Positions 16,846 through 26,338 of a DNA stretch of 64,000 nt are shown piece by piece. The position numbers were made by a program, and so were the translations under genes. The notes below the pieces were generated by a model that had not been told where the DNA came from, made no database searches, and saw only the letters and a program-made list of their open reading frames with translations. Every line of letters starts with the position of its first letter. The stretch's first letter is position 1. The stretch comes from Marifrigoribacter sp965178585 (GTDB lineage: Bacteria; Bacteroidota; Bacteroidia; Flavobacteriales; Flavobacteriaceae), in assembly GCA_965178585.1 (NCBI GenBank), contig OZ238267.1, positions 930,001 to 994,000 of the forward strand, given 5' to 3'.

Positions 16846-19482
16846 ATGGCTTTAGAAGCAAAATATAATTCTCAAAATGTTGAAGATAAGTGGTATAACT
16901 ACTGGATGGAAAATAATTATTTTCATTCAGAAGTAGATGAAAGAGAACCATACAGTATTGTAATTCCACCTCCAAATGTTACTGGAATTTTGCATATGGG
17001 TCATATGCTTAATAATACCATTCAAGATGTTTTAATTCGTCGAGCTCGATTACAAGGTAAAAATGCTTGTTGGGTACCTGGTACAGACCACGCATCTATT
17101 GCAACTGAAGCAAAAGTTGTAGCAAAACTAAAAGATCAAGGAATTGATAAAAATGGTTTATCAAGAGACGAATTTTTAAAACACGCTTGGGATTGGACTC
17201 ACGAATATGGTGGAGTTATTTTAGAGCAACTTAAAAAATTAGGATGTTCTTGTGATTGGGACCGTACAAAATTTACGTTGGACGACGAGATGAGTGAATC
17301 TGTAATAAAAACTTTTGTAGACCTTTATAATAAGGGATTAATCTATAGAGGTTTTCGAATGGTGAATTGGGATCCTGAAGCAAAAACCACTTTATCAGAT
17401 GAAGAAGTAGAATATGTAGAACAAAATGGAAAGCTATATTATATTAATTATAAAATAGAAGACTCTAATGATACTTTAACTATTGCGACTACTCGCCCTG
17501 AAACAATATTGGGTGATACAGCAATTTGTATCAATCCTAATGATGAACGTTTTTCACATTTAAAAGGAAAAAGAGCAATTGTTCCTATTTGTAATAGAAG
17601 CATTCCTATAATAGAAGATGAATATGTTGATGTTGAATTTGGTACGGGATGTTTAAAAGTAACGCCGGCTCATGATATCAATGATAAAGCTTTAGGTGAT
17701 AAGCATAATCTAGAAGTAATAGATATTTTTAATGAAGATGCTACATTAAATAGTTTTGGATTGCATTATCAAGGTAAAGATAGGTTTGTTGTAAGAGAAG
17801 AGATTTTTGCAGAACTAGAAGGTTTAGGGTATGTTTTAAAAGTTGAAAATCATTTAAATAAAGTTGGTACTTCAGAAAGAACTAAGGCAGTTATAGAACC
17901 TAGACTTTCAGATCAATGGTTTTTAAAAATGGACGGAATAGTAAAACCTGCTTTAAAAGCGGTTTTAGAAACCGAAGAAATTAAATTATTTCCAAAGAAA
18001 ATCGAAAATACATACCGTCATTGGTTAGAAAATATTAGAGATTGGAATGTTTCTAGACAATTATGGTGGGGACAACAAATTCCGGCTTTTTACTATGGTG
18101 ACGGAAAAGAAGATTTTGTTGTTGCTGAAACCATCGATAAAGCTTTAAAATTAGCAATTGAAAAAACTGGAAAACAAGATTTAAAATCAGAAAATTTAAA
18201 ACAAGACAATGATGTTTTAGACACGTGGTTTTCTTCTTGGTTATGGCCAATTTCTGTTTTTGACGGAATTAGAAACCCCGATAATAAAGAAATTAATTAT
18301 TATTATCCCACAAACGATTTAGTTACGGGACCAGATATTATTTTCTTTTGGGTAGCCCGTATGATCTTTGCAGGGTACGAATTTAGAAATGAAAAGCCAT
18401 TTAATAATGTTTATTTCACTGGGATTGTTCGTGATAATAAAGGACGTAAAATGTCTAAACAATTAGGGAATTCTCCGGATGCTTTAAAACTTATAGAAGA
18501 TTATAGTGCTGATGCAGTAAGAGCGGGAATGATGTTGTTAAGTTCTGGTGCAGGAAATGATTTATTATTTGATGAATCAAAACTGCAGCAAGGAAAAGCA
18601 TTTAGTAATAAAATTGTTAATGCATATCGGTTGGTAAGTGGATGGGAAGTTGATGATACTATTGACCAACCAGAATCTAGTAAAATTGCTTTAGAATGGT
18701 TTGATTCTAAATATCAAAATGCTTTTGCTGAAATGGAAGACCATTTCTCAAAATACCGTCTTTCAGATTCATTGATGACAGTTTATAAATTAATTTGGGA
18801 TGATTTCTGTTCTTGGTTGTTAGAAATGGCAAAACCCGAATATCAAAAACCAATAGATAGAAAAACTTTTGATGCAATTATTAAATCGTTCGAGAATATA
18901 TTAAAAGTTTTACATCCCTTTATGCCTTTTATTACAGAAGAGATTTGGCATCAAATTTCTGACAGAACTAAAGATGAAGCTTTAATAATTTCTAGATATC
19001 CGTTAACTGAAGAAATTAATACCGATATTTTAAAAGATTTTGAAATTGCTTCCGAAGTTATTTCAGGAATTAGAACTATTAGAAAAGAGAAAAATATTTC
19101 GTTTAAGGAATCAATCAATTTATCGATAATTAATAACATTAATGCTTCAACTTCATTTGATTCAGTGATTAAAAAAATGGGAAATGTAGAATCTCTAAAT
19201 TATATTTCTGAAAAAATGGATGGAGCTTTGACTTATCGAGTAAAGTCTAATGAGTATTTTATTCCTATGGAAGGAACTATAAATGTTGAAGATGAGATAA
19301 CTAAATTATCTGAAGAATTAAAGTATACAGAAGGGTTTTTGAAAAGTATACAAGGAAAATTAAGTAACGAACGATTTGTAAATAATGCTCCAGAACAAGT
19401 GGTAGCAATTGAAAGACAAAAAGAAGCAGATGCTTTAGCTAAAATAGAAACTTTAAAAAGAAGTTTAAACGGATTGAAATAG
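16846..19482 (+). CDS. valS: Valine--tRNA ligase
   Basis: Class I aminoacyl-tRNA synthetase of 878 residues, the usual length. The ATP-binding HIGH motif appears as PPPNVTGILHMGHML and the second signature as GRKMSKQLGNSP. The editing domain lies between them (TIATTRPETILGDTAICINP, about 210-230). An anticodon-binding domain follows, and the C-terminal coiled coil (about 810-878) that distinguishes ValRS from IleRS is present. The gene is monocistronic, with a -7 box upstream and a strong hairpin downstream. Confidence 0.98.
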   Translation: MALEAKYNSQNVEDKWYNYWMENNYFHSEVDEREPYSIVIPPPNVTGILHMGHMLNNTIQDVLIRRARLQGKNACWVPGTDHASIATEAKVVAKLKDQGIDKNGLSRDEFLKHAWDWTHEYGGVILEQLKKLGCSCDWDRTKFTLDDEMSESVIKTFVDLYNKGLIYRGFRMVNWDPEAKTTLSDEEVEYVEQNGKLYYINYKIEDSNDTLTIATTRPETILGDTAICINPNDERFSHLKGKRAIVPICNRSIPIIEDEYVDVEFGTGCLKVTPAHDINDKALGDKHNLEVIDIFNEDATLNSFGLHYQGKDRFVVREEIFAELEGLGYVLKVENHLNKVGTSERTKAVIEPRLSDQWFLKMDGIVKPALKAVLETEEIKLFPKKIENTYRHWLENIRDWNVSRQLWWGQQIPAFYYGDGKEDFVVAETIDKALKLAIEKTGKQDLKSENLKQDNDVLDTWFSSWLWPISVFDGIRNPDNKEINYYYPTNDLVTGPDIIFFWVARMIFAGYEFRNEKPFNNVYFTGIVRDNKGRKMSKQLGNSPDALKLIEDYSADAVRAGMMLLSSGAGNDLLFDESKLQQGKAFSNKIVNAYRLVSGWEVDDTIDQPESSKIALEWFDSKYQNAFAEMEDHFSKYRLSDSLMTVYKLIWDDFCSWLLEMAKPEYQKPIDRKTFDAIIKSFENILKVLHPFMPFITEEIWHQISDRTKDEALIISRYPLTEEINTDILKDFEIASEVISGIRTIRKEKNISFKESINLSIINNINASTSFDSVIKKMGNVESLNYISEKMDGALTYRVKSNEYFIPMEGTINVEDEITKLSEELKYTEGFLKSIQGKLSNERFVNNAPEQVVAIERQKEADALAKIETLKRSLNGLK

Positions 19483-19502
19483 TAATCAACTTTATTATAA
19501 AT

Positions 19503-19535
19503 AAAACGCCATTAATTATAAATTAATGGCGTTTT
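19503..19535. terminator. Terminator between valS and upp
   Basis: A perfect 15-bp stem (AAAACGCCATTAATT / AATTAATGGCGTTTT) with a 3-nt loop is flanked by T residues. It lies between convergent valS and upp and can serve both. Confidence 0.85.
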
Positions 19536-19578
19536 TAATAGATCTTTATAAAATAATTGTTGTTAGTATTGTGTGTTT

Positions 19579-20232
19579 TTACAATTTAACTCCAAAAGCC
19601 AAATCGCCTGCATCACCTAGGCCAGGAACTATATAGCCTTTATCATTTAATTCATTATCGATTGCAGCTATCCAAAGATGTGTGTTTTCAGGGAAATGAT
19701 TTTTAATTAAATCGATTCCTTCAGTACTTCCGATTACAGAAACAATATGCACCTCTTCAATAGATCTTTGATTCTTAATAGCATCAAATACAGCAACTAA
19801 AGATTGACCTGTTGCTAACATAGGATCTGCTAACAATAATGTTTTACCAGTTATTAAAGGTGCCGCAAAATATTCAACAACAATTTCAAAATTATCGTCT
19901 TGATTTGGGTGATGGCGATATGCAGATATAAAAGCATTTTCAGCATCATCAAAATAATTTAATAGACCTTGATGTAATGGAAGTCCAGCTCTTAATATGG
20001 AGCAAATCACTATTTTTTTTGAAAGGGTATTAATAATTTTTGACCCTAAAGGAGTCGTAATATTTGTCTTGTTATAATCAATATGTTTACTGAGCTCGTA
20101 TCCTAAAATTTCTCCAATACGTTCAATGTTTCTTCTAAAGCGTAATGAATCTTTTTGAATGTTAACATCCCTTATCTCTGCGATAAATTTATTTAAAATA
20201 GAATTGTTATTACCAATATGGTGAATAATCAT
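19579..20232 (-). CDS. upp: Uracil phosphoribosyltransferase
   Basis: Salvages uracil to UMP with PRPP. 217 residues with the PRPP loop DPMLATGQSLVAV, the R-AGLPL region (ICSILRAGLPLHQG) and the uracil-binding C-terminus GYIVPGLGDAGDLAFG. It is the last gene of a five-gene minus-strand unit (LUD protein, cdsA, psd, acyl-CoA-binding protein, upp) with spacings from an 11-nt overlap to 6 nt. Confidence 0.95.
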   Translation of the reverse strand: MIIHHIGNNNSILNKFIAEIRDVNIQKDSLRFRRNIERIGEILGYELSKHIDYNKTNITTPLGSKIINTLSKKIVICSILRAGLPLHQGLLNYFDDAENAFISAYRHHPNQDDNFEIVVEYFAAPLITGKTLLLADPMLATGQSLVAVFDAIKNQRSIEEVHIVSVIGSTEGIDLIKNHFPENTHLWIAAIDNELNDKGYIVPGLGDAGDLAFGVKL

Positions 20233-20238
20233 AATTAA

Positions 20239-20511
20239 TTATTTTCGGTATAAAAAATAATGCTTTACACACTCAATATATTCTTCTTTAGCTTGATCTG
20301 AGGTTAAACCTTGTGCTTGAGCTTGAAAAAGAGCATTGGTTTTAAAGGCATTAATTAGAGGAGTTCTACTTCTGGGAGTGTCCTGGTCATTAGTAGCTAC
20401 TTTATAATAGGAATATAATCGCAATAACAAATCAGCAGGGAAGGGTTCCTTGTGGTCGTTAATGCTTTTAACAGCATTTATAAATTCAATGTCCAGTTCT
20501 TCAGGTGTCAT
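20239..20511 (-). CDS. Acyl-CoA-binding protein
   Basis: A 90-residue protein of the ACBP family, which bind long-chain acyl-CoA in a four-helix bundle. The motif LLRLYSYYKVATNDQDT corresponds to the family's LYxxYKQAT, and the C-terminal EYIECVKHYF helix is present. Its position inside a phospholipid-synthesis operon fits a role in carrying acyl groups. The start overlaps the psd stop by 4 nt (ATGA), so the two are translationally coupled. Confidence 0.88.
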   Translation of the reverse strand: MTPEELDIEFINAVKSINDHKEPFPADLLLRLYSYYKVATNDQDTPRSRTPLINAFKTNALFQAQAQGLTSDQAKEEYIECVKHYFLYRK

Positions 20512-21158
20512 TTTTGTGCTAATATGGTAATTCCTCCTTTTACTTTTTGATTAAGCTCCACATTAATTTTAGTACCTAAAGGTAAAAAAATATCTACACG
20601 TGAGCCAAATTTTATAAACCCACTATCCGCAGCTTGTGATACCTCCTGATCTTCAACGGCATAATTTACAATTCTCTTTGCAACAGCACCAGCTATCTGT
20701 CTATGTAGTACTTCACCAAATTCTGTAGATTTAACAACTACAGTTGTTCTTTCATTTTCTTCAGAAGATTTAGGGTGCCAAGCAACTAAAAATTTTCCTG
20801 GGTGGTATTTACTGAAAACTACATTTCCTCCAACTGGGTATCTAGTTACATGTACATTAAGAGGAGACATGAAAACAGAAAGTTGTAATCTATTATCTTT
20901 AAAATATTCTTTTTCAAAAACTTCTTCAACAACCACTACTTTACCATCCACTGGTGATAAAACATGGTCTAGATTTAATGTGAAATCTCTTTTTGGATTT
21001 CTGAAAAATTGAAGAATTAACCCTAATAATATTAAAATAATTAATAAAATTCCTTTTTCAATTAATTCGTTTTTAACTAAAAAATGAGTTGATACTGCTA
21101 GTATTGCACTTATTAAAAAAGCAGTAGATATAATTTTAAACCCTTCTTTATGAAACAT
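20508..21158 (-). CDS. psd: Phosphatidylserine decarboxylase, short (archaetidylserine-type) form
   Basis: Makes phosphatidylethanolamine from phosphatidylserine. 216 residues with two N-terminal membrane segments, PVDGKVVVVEE and the FMSPLNVHVTRYPVGG stretch. The self-cleavage site is in KFGSRVDIFLP, where the Ser after Gly becomes the pyruvoyl cofactor. The short length and the GS (not LGST) site are normal for the proenzyme type found in Bacteroidota. It overlaps cdsA by 11 nt, so the CDP-diacylglycerol maker and this enzyme are co-expressed. Confidence 0.94.
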   Translation of the reverse strand: MFHKEGFKIISTAFLISAILAVSTHFLVKNELIEKGILLIILILLGLILQFFRNPKRDFTLNLDHVLSPVDGKVVVVEEVFEKEYFKDNRLQLSVFMSPLNVHVTRYPVGGNVVFSKYHPGKFLVAWHPKSSEENERTTVVVKSTEFGEVLHRQIAGAVAKRIVNYAVEDQEVSQAADSGFIKFGSRVDIFLPLGTKINVELNQKVKGGITILAQK

Positions 21159-21951
21159 AATTTATGATTATTATAAACAAATAAATAAATGGACTCGCAA
21201 AAATAATACTATCTAATCTATCATAAACACCACCATGTCCAGGCATAATATTACCACTATCTTTTACCCCAGCAAGCCTTTTAAATTTAGATTGTATTAG
21301 ATCCCCAATAGTTCCTAAAATTGAAACTAATAAAGCCAAAATTAACCAAAATGATAGACTATATAGTTCTGTGAAATTAAAAATAAAGAAACTTGCTATA
21401 GAAGCTCCAATTATTCCACCTAAAAGACCTTCGATCGTTTTTTTAGGAGATATTTTTTCCATGAGTTTTCTTTTTCCTAAACTCTTTCCGATTAAATAAG
21501 CAAAAGTGTCATTAGCCCAAGCAAGGATAAAAATTCCAAGAACTATTTTTGGTTCATAGATTCCTCCGATTGATGGTAATAATGATAAAAATATAAACCC
21601 ACTAATAATATAAAAAATGATACAGAAATAACGATTAGTCTTAAATAGGGATAATTTATTTAGTACTAATACATCTCTAAGAATAAATATATTTACTAGT
21701 ACAGTAATTGCTAATAAAATTAAGGTAATAGTTGGGTTAGCTTCTTGATAACTTAAAAAATAAATGGAAATGGCTAAAACTATATAAGGAATAATTCCTT
21801 TTAAATTAACCAATTTTAAAAACTCATTTAAAGTTATAGTTGCAAGAATAAATAGTAAGCCAATATACCATTCACGAGACATGAATAGTGAAAATAAAAT
21901 AATCGAAACATAAAGTACTCCCGATAAAAACCGAACAATAACTTCTTTCAT
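21148..21951 (-). CDS. cdsA: Phosphatidate cytidylyltransferase
   Basis: Integral membrane enzyme making CDP-diacylglycerol from phosphatidate and CTP. 267 residues with about seven to eight hydrophobic segments. The family signature lies near the C-terminus: KRLAGVKDSGNIMPGHGGVYDRLDS, with WANDTFAYLIGKSLGKRK earlier. It is 3 nt downstream of the LUD gene and overlaps psd. Confidence 0.95.
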   Translation of the reverse strand: MKEVIVRFLSGVLYVSIILFSLFMSREWYIGLLFILATITLNEFLKLVNLKGIIPYIVLAISIYFLSYQEANPTITLILLAITVLVNIFILRDVLVLNKLSLFKTNRYFCIIFYIISGFIFLSLLPSIGGIYEPKIVLGIFILAWANDTFAYLIGKSLGKRKLMEKISPKKTIEGLLGGIIGASIASFFIFNFTELYSLSFWLILALLVSILGTIGDLIQSKFKRLAGVKDSGNIMPGHGGVYDRLDSIIFASPFIYLFIIIINYVS

Positions 21952-21954
21952 AAA

Positions 21955-22557
21955 TTATAAGTCTTCGAGTAGCAACAAATATAAGTTTTTTGTACTACTT
22001 CCGTAACTCATAAAATCCTTTTCTTTGTTGGTTTCAAAATCTTGGATTGTGGTAATATTACTAGGAATAAGATTTTTACTTTGGTTTTTAATTTTTCGCA
22101 TTCCCTCACTAATAGTGTCTGTTAATTGACTAGTAGTTGCAAAAACTATAAATTTTGAAGGAAGTTCATTTAATTTTTTTTCTTTTATTTGATTTGAAGA
22201 AAATAAAATAGAACCATTTTTAGCTATTAAAGATTCACAAGTAGTAAGAAAAAAAGAATTGTCTTTAGGTTTCTTGAAATTAAATTTATTTGAATTAAAT
22301 TTTGATCCTAATTGTTGGTTAATACAATATATATCTTCCTCATTAATTTCATTTTCTTCGAGAATATTATAAAAAGCATCTAAAACTTCATCCATGGATA
22401 AACAATAAAGAAACTTACCGCCATTTTTATTGAAAATATAGGTGAATTTTTCATCTATTGGGGCGTCATCTTTAGGGAAATAACTGCTTTCATCAGATTG
22501 ATTTATAGAAATCTCTGACTTTCTTTTTTTACCAAAAAGCTTTTTTAGCAGATTCAT
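21955..22557 (-). CDS. LUD-domain protein (LutC/YkgG family)
   Basis: 200 residues of the LUD family, whose best-known member LutC belongs to the iron-sulfur lactate oxidase LutABC. The family pattern ESLIAKNGSILFSSNQ followed by PSKFIVFATTSQL is present. No lutA or lutB partners are nearby; instead the gene heads the phospholipid operon, so a role in lactate oxidation is not supported here. The function is unknown. A TATATTTG box lies 38 nt upstream. Confidence 0.8.
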   Translation of the reverse strand: MNLLKKLFGKKRKSEISINQSDESSYFPKDDAPIDEKFTYIFNKNGGKFLYCLSMDEVLDAFYNILEENEINEEDIYCINQQLGSKFNSNKFNFKKPKDNSFFLTTCESLIAKNGSILFSSNQIKEKKLNELPSKFIVFATTSQLTDTISEGMRKIKNQSKNLIPSNITTIQDFETNKEKDFMSYGSSTKNLYLLLLEDL

Positions 22558-22595
22558 TTGCTTAGCATTGAGGAGTTGTAGGTGTTCTTATTCTT

Positions 22596-22603
22596 CAAAT
22601 ATA
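22596..22603 (-). promoter_or_regulatory. -7 promoter box of the LUD-cdsA-psd-upp operon
   Basis: The complement reads TATATTTG, an exact TAnnTTTG match, 38 nt before the LUD start codon. It lies between that gene and ftsH (ends 22659). Confidence 0.5.
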
Positions 22604-22658
22604 TAAAATCTATGTTTAATAGGAGTTTACTTACCTAAAATTTCAAAAAAAATAAAAG

Positions 22659-24683
22659 TTAATCCTTGCTATCTTCAATAGGGGTTTCGTTAACTTTCTC
22701 TTGAATCTCTTCAGTACCCTCAACTTCTTCAACTTCCTTTTTTGCTTCTTCCACAAATGTAACATCGGTTTTTGCAAAAGGTCTATCTCCAAATATCTTT
22801 TGAAGGTTATCTTTAAAAATAACTTCTTTATCCAATAATACGGTAGCCAATTCAGTTAATTTATCTTTATGTTTAATTAAAAGTTCGATAGCTCTTTGGT
22901 ACTGTTCTTCAATTATTTTAGAGATTTCTTCATCTATTAATTCAGCAGTTTTTTCACTATAAGGTTTCGTGAAGCCATATTCATTTTGACCTGAAGAATC
23001 ATAATAGGTTAAATTACCAACCTTATCATTTAATCCATAAATAGTCACCATAGCTCTTGCTTGTTTGGTCACTTTTTCAAGATCGTTAAGAGCTCCAGTT
23101 GAAATTTCATTAAAGATTACTTTTTCAGCAGCACGGCCTCCAAGAGTTGCACACATTTCGTCCAACATTTGATCGGGTTTAACTAATTGACGCTCTTCAG
23201 GTAAATACCAAGCAGCACCTAAAGACTTACCTCTAGGCACAATTGTTACTTTTACCAAAGGAGCGGCGTGTTCTAGCATCCAACTTACGGTTGCATGACC
23301 AGCTTCATGATAAGCAATAGCTTCTTTTTCTTTGGGTGTAATTATTTTATTTTTCTTTTCAAGACCACCAACAATCCTATCAACTGCATCTAAAAAGTCT
23401 TGCTTTTCAACTGTTTTTTTGTCATTTCTTGCAGCAATTAATGCAGCTTCATTACAAACGTTTGCTATATCTGCCCCTGAAAACCCTGGAGTCTGTTTTG
23501 ACAAGAAATCAGTATCTAAGTTTTTGTCAACTTTTAATGGGCGAAGATGTACTTCGAAAATTTCTTTTCGTTCTCGAACGTCTGGAAGATCGATATAAAT
23601 TTGTCTGTCAAATCGACCAGCACGCATTAAAGCTTTATCTAAAACATCTGCTCTGTTAGTTGCAGCTAAAACAATTACATTAGAATCGGATCCAAAACCA
23701 TCCATTTCTGTTAATAACTGATTAAGGGTATTTTCTCTTTCGTCATTAGATCCAGACATATTATTTTTCCCTCTAGCACGTCCAATTGCATCAATCTCAT
23801 CAATAAAAATAATAGAAGGAGATTTTTCTTTTGCTTGTTTAAATAAATCACGAACTCTAGAAGCCCCTACACCTACAAACATTTCAACAAAATCTGAACC
23901 TGATAAAGAAAAGAATGGTACGTGTGCTTCACCAGCTACTGCTTTTGCTAATAAGGTTTTACCAGTACCCGGTAGACCTACTAATAATGCTCCTTTAGGG
24001 ATTTTTCCTCCTAGTGCAGTGTATTTTTCTGGTTTTTTAAGGAAATCTACAATCTCTTGAACTTCTTCTTTAGCACCTTCTAATCCAGCAACATCTTTAA
24101 AACTTGTTTTTACATCGGTTTTTTGATCAAATAATTTTGCCTTAGATTTTCCAATATTAAAAATCTGGCCTCCAGCACCTCCGCCAGCTCCACCGGACAT
24201 TCTTCTCATTATAAAAATCCAAATACCAATAATTACAACAAATGGAAGTAGTGAAATTAAAATTTCACTCATTACATTATTGTCAGTTTCGTATACTACA
24301 GTTGTAGGTATACCATTTTCTGACTTTATCTGATTAAGGCTATTTTCAAAATTTTGTAAGTCACCAAATTCAAATTGATAAGCAGCTTCTTTTCCATCAG
24401 AAAGAAAGTTAGATCCTTTCTTTTTATTGTTATGCTTTTCCTTGGTTTTTGCTTCAGGAGTTAAGTAAACTTTAGCAACCTTACGGTTAACTATTTCAAC
24501 TTTCTCAACATCTCCATCTCTAAGAAAAGTTTCAAATTCTCCTTGAGTAGTTTTGTTAGGTTGAGACCAACTTCCTCCACCAAAAACATTTAAGCCTATA
24601 AACACAATTATTATAGCTGCATAAATCCAGTAGCTATTAAATTTAGGTTTATTTAATTCGGGTTTTTTATTGTCGTTTGCCAT
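22659..24683 (-). CDS. ftsH: ATP-dependent zinc metalloprotease FtsH
   Basis: Membrane-bound AAA+ protease that degrades unfolded membrane proteins and regulatory proteins. Over 674 residues: an N-terminal membrane helix, a periplasmic domain, a second helix (ILISLLPFVVIIGIWIFIM), the AAA+ domain with Walker A GLPGTGKT (Leu replaces the more usual Pro), Walker B SIIFIDEIDAIGR, the SRH region, and the zinc site AYHEAGHATVSW. The acidic tail (EEVEGTEEIQEK...) is normal for the group. Its ATG overlaps the rsfS stop as TAATG. Confidence 0.97.
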   Translation of the reverse strand: MANDNKKPELNKPKFNSYWIYAAIIIVFIGLNVFGGGSWSQPNKTTQGEFETFLRDGDVEKVEIVNRKVAKVYLTPEAKTKEKHNNKKKGSNFLSDGKEAAYQFEFGDLQNFENSLNQIKSENGIPTTVVYETDNNVMSEILISLLPFVVIIGIWIFIMRRMSGGAGGGAGGQIFNIGKSKAKLFDQKTDVKTSFKDVAGLEGAKEEVQEIVDFLKKPEKYTALGGKIPKGALLVGLPGTGKTLLAKAVAGEAHVPFFSLSGSDFVEMFVGVGASRVRDLFKQAKEKSPSIIFIDEIDAIGRARGKNNMSGSNDERENTLNQLLTEMDGFGSDSNVIVLAATNRADVLDKALMRAGRFDRQIYIDLPDVRERKEIFEVHLRPLKVDKNLDTDFLSKQTPGFSGADIANVCNEAALIAARNDKKTVEKQDFLDAVDRIVGGLEKKNKIITPKEKEAIAYHEAGHATVSWMLEHAAPLVKVTIVPRGKSLGAAWYLPEERQLVKPDQMLDEMCATLGGRAAEKVIFNEISTGALNDLEKVTKQARAMVTIYGLNDKVGNLTYYDSSGQNEYGFTKPYSEKTAELIDEEISKIIEEQYQRAIELLIKHKDKLTELATVLLDKEVIFKDNLQKIFGDRPFAKTDVTFVEEAKKEVEEVEGTEEIQEKVNETPIEDSKD

Positions 24684-25066
24684 TAGGCTTCTTCTTTTTT
24701 AGTGGTTGATTCTATTCTAACTGATTTTGCGTCGCCCCATAATCCCTCTATATTATAAAACTCACGAATTTGTTTTTGGAAGACATGAACTACTACGTGA
24801 ACATAGTCTAATAATACCCATTCGGCATTATTGCTACCTTCTACGTGCCATGGTTTTTCTTGTATAGCTTTGCTAACTGTTTTTTGAATTGAATTTACAA
24901 TAGCATTTACTTGCGTGTTTGAATTACCGTTACAAATTACAAAATAATCACATACTGTGTTTTCTATTTCTCTAAGATCAAGAATTTCAATATCTTGACC
25001 TTTAACCTCCTCTATTCCTTTTATAATTTGTGTAATAAGTTGGTCAGTCCCTTTATCTTTCTTCAA
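24683..25066 (-). CDS. rsfS: Ribosomal silencing factor RsfS
   Basis: 127 residues of the RsfS/Iojap family, which bind ribosomal protein uL14 and block subunit joining when nutrients run low. The motifs DYFVICNGNSNTQVNAI, WVLLDYVHVVVHVF and FYNIEGLWGDA are typical. It is the first gene of the rsfS-ftsH pair and is divergent from birA. Confidence 0.95.
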   Translation of the reverse strand: MKKDKGTDQLITQIIKGIEEVKGQDIEILDLREIENTVCDYFVICNGNSNTQVNAIVNSIQKTVSKAIQEKPWHVEGSNNAEWVLLDYVHVVVHVFQKQIREFYNIEGLWGDAKSVRIESTTKKEEA

Positions 25067-25167
25067 TATATATATTTTTATCCCTATTTATTCGGGTGTA
25101 AAGTTATTATTTTTTTGTTTATTGAAACGTAATTGTAACGTTACATTAACACATTTTTTTATACGCT

Positions 25168-25899
25168 GTGAATATAATCAAACTTAATGCCATTGACTCC
25201 ACAAATTCTTATCTAATTAACTTAAGTAAGAAAACAAAACTTGAAGATCCAACAATAGTTGTCACTAATGAGCAAACAAAGGGTCGTGGGCAACAAGGAG
25301 CTATTTGGCAATCAGTGCCACAGCAAAGTCTTTTGTTTAGTATGTTTAAAAGGTACGATAACCTTTCAATAAAAAAAATTTCGAGGATTGCATTTGCTGT
25401 TTCAATAGGTGTAGAAAATGGATTAAAACGATTCCAAATTCCAAATCTTGCTATTAAATGGCCTAACGACATAATGTCACGCTCCAAAAAAATGGCAGGG
25501 ATTTTAATTGAGAACCAACTAAAACAAGGGAAAATTATATCTAGTGTAATAGGAATTGGTATAAATGTAAACGAAGAAGAATTCGATTCGCTGCCTCAAG
25601 CAATTTCTATGATACAAGCTACAGGAACAAAATTTAATTTAAAAGAAGTTTTAAATACTCTAGTTGAAGAAATATTAGTTCAATTAAATGAAATTGAAAA
25701 GGAAGATGCCAAAGCATTAAAAATAAAATATGAATCATCTCTTTTTAGAAAAGAGATGATATCTGTTTTTGAAGATCCCAAAGGATACCGTTTTAATGGT
25801 AAAATTAAAGGAGTAAATGAAAATGGACAAATCGTTATTGAAAACGAAGACGAATTGCTAACCGCTTATCAATTAAAAGAAATTAAACTTTTGTTTTAA
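25168..25899 (+). CDS. birA: Biotin--[acetyl-CoA-carboxylase] ligase, without DNA-binding domain
   Basis: Attaches biotin to carboxylase carrier proteins through biotinyl-AMP. 243 residues with the substrate motifs STNSYL, GRGQQGAIWQSVPQQS and KWPNDIM, then GIGINVNEE. There is no N-terminal helix-turn-helix, so this is a catalytic form and not a repressor. The start is GTG at 25168, which gives exactly the expected N-terminus (NIIKLNAIDSTNSY); no ATG lies upstream in frame. Confidence 0.94.
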   Translation: MNIIKLNAIDSTNSYLINLSKKTKLEDPTIVVTNEQTKGRGQQGAIWQSVPQQSLLFSMFKRYDNLSIKKISRIAFAVSIGVENGLKRFQIPNLAIKWPNDIMSRSKKMAGILIENQLKQGKIISSVIGIGINVNEEEFDSLPQAISMIQATGTKFNLKEVLNTLVEEILVQLNEIEKEDAKALKIKYESSLFRKEMISVFEDPKGYRFNGKIKGVNENGQIVIENEDELLTAYQLKEIKLLF

Positions 25900-25902
25900 A
25901 AA

Positions 25903-26295
25903 CTAAAGTCCTCCTAAATTACTTGATAAGGTGTCTATAAATTTTGTTATTGGCCCTTTAATCATCATTGCCATCATAGAATTGAACTCTCCCTCAAATT
26001 GTAAGCTAACATCTGAAGTTGTATCGTTTATGGCTTCAATATTTCCAATTAAAGTAAATGGAAGTTTGTCACTAATAGCTCCTAAAGTTACTTTATTGGG
26101 TGCAATGACTTCTTTTACTTCTAATGCAATTTCAGGCATTCCTTTTAATGCAAAAATAAAAGCGTTATCTCTAATTACTTCAAATTTACTAATGTTATCA
26201 GGCATTAGTTTTTCGAAATTTTTCACATCGCATAAAAAATCACAAAGTTCGTTTGCAGATTTTTGAACGGTTACTTTTTTACTTGTTAAATTCAT
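25903..26295 (-). CDS. SRPBCC-fold lipid-binding-like protein
   Basis: 130 residues with the helix-grip pattern of the SRPBCC/CoxG-like group: NELCDFLCDVKNFEKLMPDNI, IALEVKEVIAPNKVTL, and the C-terminal helix IKGPITKFIDTLSSNL. Such proteins bind hydrophobic ligands in a central cavity; no ligand can be named here. It is convergent with birA (3 nt apart) and lies 43 nt downstream of pyrE on the same strand. Confidence 0.75.
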   Translation of the reverse strand: MNLTSKKVTVQKSANELCDFLCDVKNFEKLMPDNISKFEVIRDNAFIFALKGMPEIALEVKEVIAPNKVTLGAISDKLPFTLIGNIEAINDTTSDVSLQFEGEFNSMMAMMIKGPITKFIDTLSSNLGGL

Positions 26296-26338
26296 TGTGT
26301 GTTTTTATAAGTTTTAAACTGGCAAAAACAATACCAAT

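Noticed and set aside
21955..22557. Lactate-oxidation gene (lutC) assignment
   Set aside because: Only the LUD domain is shared; lutA and lutB are absent and the gene sits in a phospholipid operon, so a LutC role is not supported.
25134..25145. TGTAACGTTACA palindrome between rsfS and birA, similar to the dyads at 30-31 kb
   Set aside because: The arms match but there is no 4-bp spacer and no neighbouring second dyad, so the geometry differs; not counted as a member of the composite operator set.
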